This document shows, piece by piece, positions 11,158 through 21,640 of a stretch of DNA of 64,000 nt (position 1 is its first letter; every line of letters starts with the position of its first letter). Made by a program: the position numbers and the translations under genes. This DNA is from Drosophila miranda. Its lineage: Eukaryota > Arthropoda > Insecta > Diptera > Drosophilidae. The notes under the pieces are model-generated. The model was not told the DNA's origin. It did not search any database and saw nothing but the letters and a program-made list of their open reading frames with translations. The stretch lies in contig NC_046673.1 of NCBI RefSeq assembly GCF_003369915.1, positions 4,262,001-4,326,000 on the forward strand. The letters are read 5' to 3'.

Positions 11158-12247
11158 CTCTACAGTTATACCCGATACTAAGTCAGTATGGCTCTCCTCC
11201 GGCAGACGCCGCTAATATTAAACGACACGACAAAGAGTGCGTGCGAGAGAGACAGAAAATCAGTCTGAGCGTGACGTCGGTCGCTGCGTAGCCAGTGCAA
11301 ATTGATTTGTTTCTTTTGGGTATAAAAATGATCCGATCTGATCCAGATTCAGCAGTCTGATAGATGGTCAGTCTGGTCAGCAGTCTGATGGTCATTATCT
11401 ATGATTCTGCGTTTTTAGTTTTCTCGAATCTGCAATATTGTGGATGCAACAGATTTTCGTCCTTTGTGGGGGCGGAAGGGGGTGGGGCGAAATTCTGAGA
11501 TATACGTTTTATAGTGAGATCTAACAGAAGTGCGGATACCAAATTTGGTTACTCTAGCGTTAATAGTCTCTGAGATTTGTGGATTTTCGTCCTTTGCGGG
11601 GCCGGAAGGGGGTGTGGCGAAATTTTGATACAAAACGGTCAAGGTCCGATATCACAGGAGTGTGGATACCAAAATTGGTTGCCCTGGCTCTTATAGGTTC
11701 TGAGATCCTTGAACTCATATTTTGCAATTGGCAAAACCGACCATGAAACCTGTGTGTTAGAGAGAGACAGAGCGTGAAAGAATGAAATTGTTTTCTTGAT
11801 TCTGGCTATAATAATTATACGATCTGGTTCAGATTTTGCACTCTAGAAGATATAGTCATCCTCTACGATTCTGCGTTTTTTGTTTTTATCGTATCTTTAA
11901 AAATGTGGATGCCACAGATTTTCGTTCTTTGTGGGGGCGGAAAAGGGCTGGGCGAAGTTTTGAAATATTTTTATAGCAGTGACATATCACAGAAGTCTGG
12001 ATACAAAATATCGTTGCTCTAGCTCTTATAGTCTTTGAGTACTAGGCGCTGAAGGGGACGGACGGACGGACGGACGGACGGACGGACAGACGGACAGACA
12101 GACATGGCTCAATCGACTCGGCTATTGATGCTGATCAAGAATATATATACTTTATGGGGTCGGAAACGATTCCTTCTGGACGTTACACACATCCACTTTT
12201 ACCACAAATCTAATATACCCCAATACTCATTTTGAGTATCGGGTATA
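11118..12247 (-). mobile_element. DINE-1/Helentron element D
   Basis: Full-length reverse copy of about 1.13 kb with a GGAC array at 12056-12102 and an extra short duplication near 11360-11395 (CAGTCTGATAG / CAGTCTGATGG). Its 5' terminus (right end, minus orientation) abuts the RacGAP-like gene and supplies that gene's last codons and stop. Confidence 0.92.
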
Positions 12248-13325
12248 ATGATTTTGAGCAGCTGTTTTCACGTGTAATTTTATCGAGTTTAAATTGTCTG
12301 TGTGTATACCGGTCATCGTCCGGGTAATCGCTGGACTGAGGCGCAGGCTGCACCTCCAGAAACTGAACCCAAAAGACATGCGGCAGCAGGAGCAGCTCCT
12401 TCAGCACCTTGGTCCAGGTGGTCACATTCTCGACCGTCATGTCGAGATCACCGAACAGTGTTGGGGCCAATATAAGGGCCAGATTGTTGATAGACATCCT
12501 TAAATTCGGACTGTCAGCCACACGCTTCCAGTGCAGCATGAGGTAGGCGAGAGTGTCGCGATGGGCCTGCTGCAGCATATGCATTACGTGATAGACCTGC
12601 TCCTCCACTTCCGTGGGATTACTGTGGCTCGTGGCCCTCTTAAAGTCGCGCCTGTGGTAGATGGGTATCAAGGGATGCACCAGACGGCGGATGAACTCCT
12701 TGATGCAGCAGCACAGGGTGTTTGTGTCCTTGCTACCCAGATGCGGTGTCCACTTGCCACGCAGCAGCTTCTGCCGCAACTGCTTGCACTTCTCCCGCGT
12801 CGAGGACAGTCGATAGAGCCCCTCCTGCTGCAGCCCACGCTCCTCGATCTCCGTCACACAATGGACTATCAAAGACGGCACCATGGGCGCCACCGTGGGT
12901 GCATAATCACTGAGGCTCCCACGCTTATTGCTCATCTGCGGCTGTGGGATGCAGTTGACTGTCAGCTGGCGAGAGCAGCCGATGTGGCAGCGCAGCGGAC
13001 AGGCCCGACAACGCAGGCAAGCCGTTCCAAAGCCAATCCTTTTCTCGCAGTGAACACAGTTGCCCACGTGGAAGTAATTGGACTTCACCTTGAAATTGTG
13101 CTCACGCAGTAGACCGGAGTGGGACTGGGAGCAGGTGGTATAGCAGTCGTCCAGGCCATCTCTGGACAGTCCATCGCCGGTACTCGGATTCATGTCAATG
13201 CCATTGTCCAGCGTCTCAATGGATTGAGATCTGTACATGCGAAAATGTTCGGTTAGATCATGGTAGGAGCTAAACTCCCTCAACAATCCCACTCTGCTCT
13301 GCATGGCTTGACGTTCAGACACCAA
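12210..13325 (-). CDS. RacGAP84C: RacGAP84C-like RhoGAP, open copy
   Basis: A 371-residue uninterrupted frame begins in the [14 protein letters not shown] region. A C1-type zinc finger follows at residues ~80-130 ([15 protein letters not shown]...[12 protein letters not shown]), then a RhoGAP domain at ~150-330 ([36 protein letters not shown]). The short length and C1-GAP layout fit the testis-expressed rotund-locus RacGAP84C better than the longer tumbleweed/RacGAP50C. The last 13 residues and stop come from the DINE-1 terminus at 12210-12247. No intron is visible. It forms the inner part of the left arm of an inverted repeat with the copy at 15946-17080. Expression is unknown. Confidence 0.65.
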   Translation of the reverse strand: MVSERQAMQSRVGLLREFSSYHDLTEHFRMYRSQSIETLDNGIDMNPSTGDGLSRDGLDDCYTTCSQSHSGLLREHNFKVKSNYFHVGNCVHCEKRIGFGTACLRCRACPLRCHIGCSRQLTVNCIPQPQMSNKRGSLSDYAPTVAPMVPSLIVHCVTEIEERGLQQEGLYRLSSTREKCKQLRQKLLRGKWTPHLGSKDTNTLCCCIKEFIRRLVHPLIPIYHRRDFKRATSHSNPTEVEEQVYHVMHMLQQAHRDTLAYLMLHWKRVADSPNLRMSINNLALILAPTLFGDLDMTVENVTTWTKVLKELLLLPHVFWVQFLEVQPAPQSSDYPDDDRYTHRQFKLDKITRENSCSKSLYPILKMSIGVY

Positions 13326-13360
13326 ATGAAAAAGTCCAGCTGTTTGTTGTTTTTCAGTTG

Positions 13361-14580
13361 TGTTTCAGTCTCCGCCCATTTTCAGTATGTGGCATTGATT
13401 TTTGTGGCCCAGTCTATACGACTCCGAAAATTCGTGGAAGGCCCCCTTATAAGTCCTACATAGCGTTATTTGTCTGTTCTGCGTCCAAGGCGGTTCATTT
13501 AGAAATTGTCTCCGATTTGACGACTAATTCCTTCTTGTTGGCATTCCAAAGGTTCGTCGGTCGTCGAGGATGTCCGCAACGCGTGAACTGCGACAACGCG
13601 ACAAATTTCGTCGGAGCAAGTCGCCACTTCAGCGAACTGCGGAGGAAGATAGAGGCGGAAGCGGACGCGATACGCGCATTTGCGTCAAGAAGCGGGTGCG
13701 AGTTTGCCTTCATACCGCCTCGAGCACCGCACATGGGCGGACTTTGGGAGGCCGGTGTGAAGTCTGCCAAGGGCCTACTCCTACGGGCAGTCGGAAGCGC
13801 TCTCCTCACCGCAGAGGAGCTGGAGACCGTGCTGGTCGGGATCGAGGCGGTACTCAACTCGCGCCCGCTAGGACCCCTAAGCCCAGACCCAAGCGACGGG
13901 CACCTGCTGACAGGCGGGCCGCTCATCGCACCCCCAGCACCCAGGACCCCGGACCAGGAGGGTCTGAACTGCTTAAAGCGATGGCGGCTTGTCTCGTCAG
14001 CCAGGCAAATGTTCTGGCAGCGATGGTCCCGGGAGTATGTGCTGGGATTGCAAATAAGATGCAAGTGGCACCAGGAGGAGCCAAACATAAAGGAAGGCGA
14101 CCTCGTAATCGTCGCCGAGGACAACCTGCCCCCTCAACAGTGGCTCCTCGGAAGGGTGGTCGGAACAACCGCCGGGCAGGACGGAAGGGTCAGAGTGGTC
14201 GACCTAAGGACGAGCAGCGGAGCCACGTTCAGGAGGCCAATCCACAAATTGGCGCTTCTGCCAATGGTTTGAAGCCTTCCAGGCCTTCAACGGGGCCGGT
14301 GTAGCGCCATTTGGATAATAATAATTGTTATTAGGATAGTATTTCATGAAGTCTAGTGTAAGTTAGGATAGGGCAAAGCGGGAGCGCAATAAAAGCTCGC
14401 GCTCTCGCTCTTGGCGAATTCGCCCCGCTTTGCCACCGTAGGTAAGGTAGGCACAGAAGAAATTGTTTTAATATATGAAGTAAGTCGAGAAAAATCCATG
14501 AAATCGAACGCACGCACTCCTTTTTTTTCGTCGTATTAAAATACAAAATTGCAGTCACCCAAGTTGTTTCGGTATCGTTA
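13361..14580 (+). mobile_element. BEL/Pao LTR retrotransposon fragment (integrase end and 3' LTR)
   Basis: A frame at 13358-14272 resembles a BEL/Pao integrase: FCGPVYTT start, CDNATNF and PHMGGLWEAGVKSAK in the core, and the C-terminal KW...GDLVIV.ED..P..WLLGRV region. Shortly after the stop, near 14301, TGTAGCGCC probably begins the 3' LTR, with an AATAAA signal at about 14388. The gag, protease and reverse transcriptase are absent. It fills the spacer of the inverted repeat. Confidence 0.8.
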
Positions 14581-14584
14581 TTTA

Positions 14585-14760
14585 GAAAAACTATTCTAAA
14601 ACAGGTGAAACTGAAAAATGCCGTTGTTTGATGGGCTTAGCGATTCCCGTATCTATCACATGGCTCAGAATCGATGTCTTACCGAGACCAGAAACAGCAA
14701 AGGAAGGAAACTGATCCACTATTGTTTTTAAAGCGAATTCTTGGGCAGGTGACAAGATGT
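14585..14760 (-). mobile_element. Ty3/gypsy Pol fragment (start of reverse transcriptase)
   Basis: On the minus strand a short frame contains HVIDTG followed by AKPIKQRHF, the linker that precedes reverse transcriptase in gypsy-type Pol proteins. Nothing else of this element is recognisable around it. It is a fossil fragment. Confidence 0.5.
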
Positions 14761-14878
14761 GTTTATTCTAAAATGCCTCTATTCCTGCTATCTGTAACGG
14801 CAATGGTAATAGGTTAAAAAATCTATCCCCAAGTATAAGTCTTGACTTAGAGAGGGAATGATAAATAGTTCTATTTCA

Positions 14879-15882
14879 GAACGTTTTCTTGGACTTTTTC
14901 ATTTGGTGTCCGAACGTCAAGCCATGCAGAGCAGAGTGGGATTGTTGAGGGAGTTTAGCTCCTACCATGATCTAACCGAACATTTTCGCATGTACAGATC
15001 TCAATCCATTGAGACGCTGGACAATGGCATTGACATGAATCCGAGTACCGGCGATGGACTGTCCAGAGATGGCCTGGACGACTGCTATACCACCTGCTCC
15101 CAGTCCCACTCCGGTCTACTGCGTGAGCACAATTTCAAAGTGAAGTCCAATTACTTCCACGTGGGCAACTGTGTTCACTGCGAGAAAAGGATTGGCTTTG
15201 GAACGGCTTGCCTGCGTTGTCGGGCCTGTCCGCTGCGCTGCCACATCGGCTGCTCTCGCCAGCTGACAGTCAACTGCATCCCACAGCCGCAGATGAGCAA
15301 TAAGCGTGGGAGCCTCAGTGATTATGCACCCACGGTGGCGCCCATGGTGCCGGCTTTGATAGTCCATTGTGTGACGGAGATCGGGGAGCGTGGGCTGCTG
15401 CAGGAGGGGCTCTATCGACTGTCCTCGACGCGGGAGAAGTGCAAGCAGTTGCGGCAGAAGCTGCTGCGTGGCAAGTGGACACCGCATCTGGGTAGCAAGG
15501 ACACAAACACCCTGTGCTGCTGCATCAAGGAGTTCCTCCGCCGTCTGGTGCATCCCTTGATACCCATCTACCACAGGCGCGACTTTGAGAGGGCCACGAG
15601 CCACAGTAATCCCACGGAAGTGGAGGAGCAGGTCTATCACGTAATGCATATGCTGCAGCAGGCCCATCGCGACACTCTCGCCTACCTCATGCTGCACTGG
15701 AAGCGTGTGGCTGACAGTCCGAATGTAAGGATGTCTATCAACAATCTGGCCCTTGTATTGGCCCCAACACTGTTCGGTGATCTCGACATGACGGTCTAGA
15801 ATGTGACCACCTGGACCAAGGTGCTGAAGGAGCTGCTCCTGCTGCCGCATGTCTTTTGGGTTCAGTTTCTGGAGGTTCAGCC
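14879..15882 (+). pseudogene. RacGAP84C: RacGAP84C-like copy with premature stop (first of tandem pair)
   Basis: The homology opens right after an acceptor-like CTATTTCAG, reads AACGTTTTCTTGG, and then the same C1 and RhoGAP sequence as the open copy. A TAG at 15797-15799 replaces the GAG codon after DLDMTV and removes the last part of the GAP domain. The homology stops at about 15882 and joins sequence leading directly into the next copy. The upstream 14761-14878 sequence is unrecognised. Confidence 0.75.
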
Positions 15883-15910
15883 GCTGACTCAAGGCGGAGG
15901 TAAACGGCAA

Positions 15911-17080
15911 CAACTGAAAAACAACAAACAGCTGGATTCAGAACGTTTTCTTGGACTTTTTCATTTGGTGTCCGAACGTCAAGCCATGCAGAGCAGAATG
16001 GGATTGTTGAGGGAGTTTAGCTCCTACCATGATCTAACCGAACATTTTCGCATGTACAGATCTCAATCCATTGAGACGCTGGACAATGGCATTGACATGA
16101 ATCCGAGTACCGGCGATGGACTGTCCAGAGATGGCCTGGACGACTGCTATACCACCTGCTCCCAGTCCCACTCCGGTCTACTGCGTGAGCACAATTTCAA
16201 AGTGAAGTCCAATTACTTCCACGTGGGCAACTGTGTTCACTGCGAGAAAAGGATTGGCTTTGGAACGGCTTGCCTGCGTTGTCGGGCCTGTCCGCTGCGC
16301 TGCCACATCGGCTGCTCTCGCCAGCTGACAGTCAACTGCATCCCACAGCCGCAGATGAGCAATAAGCGTGGGAGCCTCAGTGATTATGCACCCACGGTGG
16401 CGCCCATGGTGCCGGCTTTGATAGTCCATTGTGTGACGGAGATCGGGGAGCGTGGGCTGCTGCAGGAGGGGCTCTATCGACTGTCCTCGACGCGGGAGAA
16501 GTGCAAGCAGTTGCGGCAGAAGCTGCTGCGTGGCAAGTGGACACCGCATCTGGGTAGCAAGGACACAAACACCCTGTGCTGCTGCATCAAGGAGTTCCTC
16601 CGCCGTCTGGTGCATCCCTTGATACCCATCTACCACAGGCGCGACTTTGAGAGGGCCACGAGCCACAGTAATCCCACGGAAGTGGAGGAGCAGGTCTATC
16701 ACGTAATGCATATGCTGCAGCAGGACCATCGCGACACTCTCGCCTACCTTATGCTGCACTGGAAGCGTGTGGCTGACAGTCCGAATGTAAGGATGTCTAT
16801 CAACAATCTGGCCCTTGTATTGGCCCCAACACTGTTCGGTGATCTCGACATGACGGTCTAGAATGTGACCACCTGGACCAAGGTGCTGAAGGAGCTGCTC
16901 CTGCTGCCGCATGTCTTTTGGGTTCAGTTTCTGGAGGTGCAGCCTGCGCCTCAGTCCAGCGATTACCCGGACGATGACCGGTATACACACAGACAATTTA
17001 AACTCGATAAAATTACACGTGAAAACAGCTGCTCAAAATCATTATACCCGATACTCAAAATGAGTATTGGGGTATATTAG
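15911..17080 (+). pseudogene. RacGAP84C: RacGAP84C-like copy with premature stop (second of tandem pair, right palindrome arm)
   Basis: The copy mirrors 12210-13360. It carries the same TAG stop as the first tandem copy (16859-16861), so the pair arose after that mutation. After the stop, the rest of the GAP C-terminus still reads open (865 onward within this copy, [18 protein letters not shown]) and ends in DINE-1 sequence at 17080. The left arm has lost 19 bp (around ATTCAGAACG) relative to this arm. Confidence 0.8.
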
Positions 17081-18036
17081 ATTTGTGGTAAAAGTGGATG
17101 TGTGTAACGTCCAGAAGGAATCGTTTCCGACCCCATAAAGTATATATATTCTTGATCAGCATCAATAGCCGAGTCGATTGAGCCATGTCTGTCTGTCCGT
17201 CTGTCCGTCCGTCCGTCTGTCCGTCTGTCCGTCCGTCCGTCTGTCCGTCCGTCCGTCCCCTTCAGCGCCTAGTGCTCAAAGACTATAAGAGCTAGAGCAA
17301 CGATATTTTGTATCCAGACTTCTGTGATATGTCACTGCTATAAAAATATTTCAAAACTTCGCCCCGCCCTTTTCCGCCCCCACAAAGAACGAAAATCTGT
17401 GGCATCCACATTTTTAAAGATACGATAAAACCAAAAACGCAGAATCGTAGAGGATGACTATATCTTCTAGAGTGCAAAATCTGAACCAGATCGTATAATT
17501 ATTATAGCCAGAATCAAGAAAACAATTTCATTCTTTCTCGCTCTGTCTCTCTCTAACACACAGGTTTCATGGTCGGTTTTGCCAATTGCAAAATATGAGT
17601 TCAAGGATCTCAGAACCTATAAGAGCCAGGGCAACCAATTTTGGTATTCTGTGATATCGGACCTTGACCGTTTTGTATCAAAATTTCGCCACACCCCCTT
17701 CCGCCCCCACAAAGGACGAAAATCTGTTGCATCCACAATATTGTAGATTCGAGAAAACTAAAAACTCAGAATCATAGATAATACCCATATCTATCAGACT
17801 GCTGAATCTGGATCAGATCGGATCATTTTTATACCCAAAAGAAACAAATCAATTTGCACTGGCTACGCAGCGCCCGACGTCACGCTCAGACTGATTTTCT
17901 GTCTCTCTCGCACGCACTCTTTGTCGTGTCGTTTAATATTAGCGGCGTCTGCCGGAGGAGAGCCATACTGACTTAGTATCGGGTATAACTGTAGAGTTGC
18001 GGTCTCCGCAGCAACTCACAACGTTCCCCCTCGTTT
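17043..18036 (+). mobile_element. DINE-1/Helentron element E
   Basis: Mirror-image partner of element D, shorter by about 135 bp because of an internal deletion between the two GGGGCGGAAG blocks. The GTCC array is at 17187-17258. The GA/CT-rich site TTTCTCGCTCTGTCTCTCTC lies near 17535. Confidence 0.92.
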
Positions 18037-18362
18037 ATATTGCTACATCCAAATTAAACCAAGACCCATTAGAAAATTTATTTTATTTAATCAGATCTCG
18101 CGGTGTTACCAACAATAATCCAACTATGTATGAATTTAATGTAATTATTAGTAAAATGCTTTCTATGAAAGTTCTAACTTCCACTACAATATCTGGGAAC
18201 TGTTCGCCCGATGAAGATACTATGTTAATTAACATTATAAAAGATAATGTGTCAAGTGAGTCGGCATCAGAGTCTAAAACTTTTGATGACGATATCTTGA
18301 TTTCCACTAACGAAGATGCAGAGCTAGAACTTTCTATAGAAGCAACAGATTTAAGTATCTAA
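17997..18362 (+). pseudogene. P-superfamily transposase C-terminal fragment (module U copy 3)
   Basis: The same 121-residue frame as in the other module copies. It starts inside DINE-1 E at the terminal hairpin and ends with a TAA at 18360-18362. Its protein matches the copies at 10792 and 53256. Confidence 0.6.
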
Positions 18363-19524
18363 GACGGTCGGTATCCAGTCGGCTGAGGTGATACCAGTGC
18401 TGCCAGATTTTTAGAGTCACCATAAGCTAGCACCATGTATGCGAATATACTATATTCAGATTACAATACTCCAGGCGAGACGCGATTGGGAGCATTATTT
18501 GGTTTTCAGGTTTTCAGAGAAGTCGGTCGTCAGCTCTAGATTTTTGTTTCTGTTTTCCGTTTTGTTTTTGTGCGGAAATGTCGGAGCTCTCGAACCTGGA
18601 GACACAAGGACCAACAAGGACCTCCTGGCCATGTGCAAGGAGCACGGCCTGCCCTCCGTCGGGGTGGCCGACAGCACTCGTGCCTGCATCATCCCCGCCG
18701 AGGGTTTATTTAATTGAAGTTTAAATTAGCTTTTAAATAATTTAGTTTTAAACAATTTGAACCGACTAATATAATCAAAAGCCATGCCCCCGAGAAGAAT
18801 ATTCGTTGCGGAGGTTCAATTACGCTCCAAGAAGTGTGGTTGCGGAGGTTCAATTACGCTCCAAGAATTTTGGTTGCGGAGGTTCAATAACGCTCCAAGA
18901 AGTGTGGTTGCGGAGGTTCAATTACGCTCCGAGAAGTGTGGTTGCGGAGGTTCTGGGGTGCCATGGTGCGCACGGTGCTGACTCCCTGCGCACTAGGTTT
19001 AGAAGAGTAGATGTTTACAGTTAAAAAAAATAAAATAAAGTCGCGTGGCTTCGACTGTGCTCGCCTTTTTATAGCAATTGGCAGCGCCGCCATTTGCGAA
19101 AATGACTTCGAAGTAGCGCAGTCGCGCCGCCGCAGGTCTGCCTTGCAAGAGCGAGAGAGATATATCGGCTGTCGCTGCATGTGTGAGATTTTGTATGTGC
19201 TTGCTTCTGAGTACAACAAAAATACGTCAGCCGACAGCGCAGCCGCAGCTGGTGTCTCTCTGTCTCTCTCTCTCTCTGCTTTTGCAAGATAGCAGAAAAG
19301 GGTGGGTTTTGTGTTATATATTTATTGTATACTTACAGTGCCGCTCAACTGAATAGGTTCAACAATTTTCCAAAGTCAAACCGCTATATCATTTTAACCA
19401 ACTTACCGATTTATATGAAACAATTGTTTGTGCATAGATTGATTCATTGTTAATAAAGCAAGAAAGTTTGTGGTTTCCAGGACACGTTTTTAAAGCTATT
19501 TATTAATTTTTTCAAAAACATTAC
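18037..19524 (+). repeat. Module U, copy 3 (inverted)
   Basis: This copy has the reverse orientation to the other four, so the P-like frame is on the plus strand (17997-18362). The 34-bp repeat is at 18783-18955, and the TATA-type box reads on the minus strand at 19066-19073. It forms the outer part of the right palindrome arm. Confidence 0.88.
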
Positions 19525-20572
19525 AAACGAGGGGGAGCGTTGTGAGTTGTGAGATAATATTAAGCGACGCGACAAAGAGTGCGTGCAAGAGGAACAGAAA
19601 ATCAGTCTGAGCGTGACGTCGGGCGCTGCGTAGCCACTGAAAATTGATTTCTTGCTTTTGGCTACAAAAATGATCCGATCTGATCCAGATTCAGCAATCT
19701 GATAGATATGGTCATTATCTATGATTCTGCGTTTTTAGTTTTCTCGAATGTGCAATATTGTGGATGCAACAGATTTTCGTTTTTTGTGGGGGCGGAAGGG
19801 GGTGGGGCGAAATTCTGAGATATACGTTTTATAGTGAGATCTAACAGAAGTGCGAAAACAAAATTTGGTTACTCTAGCCTTAATAGTCTCTGAGATTTGT
19901 GGATGCCCCAGATTTTCGTCCTTTGCGGGGGCGGAAGGGGGTGCGGCGAAATTTGGACACAAAACGGTCAAGGTCCGATATCACAGGAGTGTGGATACCA
20001 AATTTGGTTGCTCTGGCTCTTATAGGTTCTGAGATCCTTGAACTCATATTTTGCAATTGACAAAACCGACCATGAAACCTGTGTGTTAGAGAGAGACAGA
20101 GCGAGAAAGAATGAAATTGTTTTCTTGATTCTGGCTATAATCATTATTCGATCTGGTTCAGATTTTGCACTGTAGAAGATATGGTCATCCTCACCGATTC
20201 TGCGTTTTTGGTTTTATCGTATCTTTAAAAATGTGGATGCCACAGATTTTCGTCCTTTGTGGGGGCGGAAGTGGGCGGGGCGAAGTTTTGAAATATTTTT
20301 GTAGCAGTGACATATCACAGAAGTCTGGATCCAAAACATCGTTGCTCTAGCTCTTATAGTCTTTGAGCACTAGGCGCTGAAGGGGACGGACGGACGGACG
20401 GACGGACGGACAGACGGACAGACAGACAGGGCTAAATCGACTCGGCTATTGATGCTGATCAAGAATTTATATACTTTATGGGGTCGGAAACGATTCCTTC
20501 TGGACGTTACACACATCCACTTTTACCACAAATCTAATATACCCCAATACTCATTTTGAGTATCGGGTATAA
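19525..20572 (-). mobile_element. DINE-1/Helentron element F
   Basis: The 3' end has the same reduced hairpin as fragment C. The remainder is a nearly complete reverse copy ending in AGTATCGGGTATA, with a GGAC array at 20386-20430. The palindrome symmetry is lost inside this element at about 19645. Confidence 0.9.
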
Positions 20573-21640
20573 AAATAAAACCAAGTTTAAGCGCAGGGGA
20601 GTTAAGTTAAGGGAAATTGAAAATATTTGGAGAGGGTAAACTAAGTGCTAGTAATGTATTTAAATTTTAGCTATTAATGAATAAATTTATAATGTCTCCT
20701 TAAACGTTGATCTTGATTTCCGATACCCAGCCCCTGTAGTAGCGAGCCCTAAAGAAAAGGGGTCATAAAGAATAGAGGAAGATGGCAGATTATGACCAAG
20801 GAAGGGTGGGCGTGGTCCTTCATTCCAGCTGAGGACGACGTTTTGTTTTGTTTTGTTTTGTTTTGTTTCTCTCCGGTTCTGGAATTGTACTTGTACATGT
20901 CGTTAAGTTTCTTGCACGCTCTTTTAATATAAAAACAAATATCGTAGGTCTCAGAATAGACAAATAAAAAGAACACCACCCTTTTGCCGACGAGACAGTA
21001 GCCGGAATGATAGCGTGCTGGTCCACTACATATATCCACATTTTGTCTATTCTCTTTGTCGTTATTTAACCGTTGCAGGCGCATGGTTTTAAGTAGGGAA
21101 ATGACGATCCGAAAGCAATAAAGACCCCAAATTCAACCCACCTGTTTCAGAACATTCTCCGGTAGGAATCACTCACCCCCTCTCCCTCTTTTCCCTTTTC
21201 CCTGGGGGCCCAGCGAAGTGGATGTGAGTCGTAGATCATGCGGCATCCGCAAAGCTGGGTTTTCTCTCCTACACCCTCGCCCTGGGGACCCAGCGGCGCA
21301 GATGTGAGTCGAGGATCATGCGGCAGCTGCTAAACTAAGCTCCCCTCTCCCAAACCCTTCCGATCCCCTTCCCCCGCCACGCAAGACACCCCGACGCACA
21401 TTTCTGCAGCTCCCAAGCATGGGTTCACCCACGCCTCGTGGCCGCGCCAGGCCCGACCGTCCCACGATCAACCCCACGGGTGCGCTTTCGCCACGAGCGG
21501 CTCTCCCCTTAGGTCCTCACACAACCAATTTTGCTGTGGGGAAGGACCGGGCCCTGGACAGACTGAGCAGCTGAACCTCGGCCTGAGAACTTTCTTACAG
21601 CGGTCATATTCGGAAACCAATAATGATTCTTAATCTCGGT
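20573..21640. other. Unassigned stretch with two simple repeats
   Basis: No gene is recognisable. A (TTTTG)n run lies at about 20840-20866. An ~80-bp unit (CCCTGGGG.CCCAGCG...GATGTGAGTCG...ATCATGCGGCA) is present twice in tandem at 21200-21279 and 21280-21355. The part from 21360 to 21600 is GC-rich, unlike its surroundings. It may be transposon leader or LTR sequence of an element I cannot name. Confidence 0.4.

Noticed and set aside
12294-13112. Plus-strand frames opposite RacGAP (69 and 193 codons), also at 15116-15913 and 16178-16996 on the other strand
   Set aside because: They are antisense shadows of the RacGAP coding sequence, and lack motifs of their own.
12210-13325. Assignment of the RacGAP to tumbleweed/RacGAP50C
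   Set aside because: The C1-RhoGAP layout fits both, but there is no N-terminal coiled coil and the length is near 370 residues, which favours RacGAP84C. It is kept as an alternative only.
13570-14304. Second plus-strand frame overlapping the BEL/Pao integrase
   Set aside because: It is Arg-rich and lies in an alternate frame of the integrase; the integrase frame has the family motifs.
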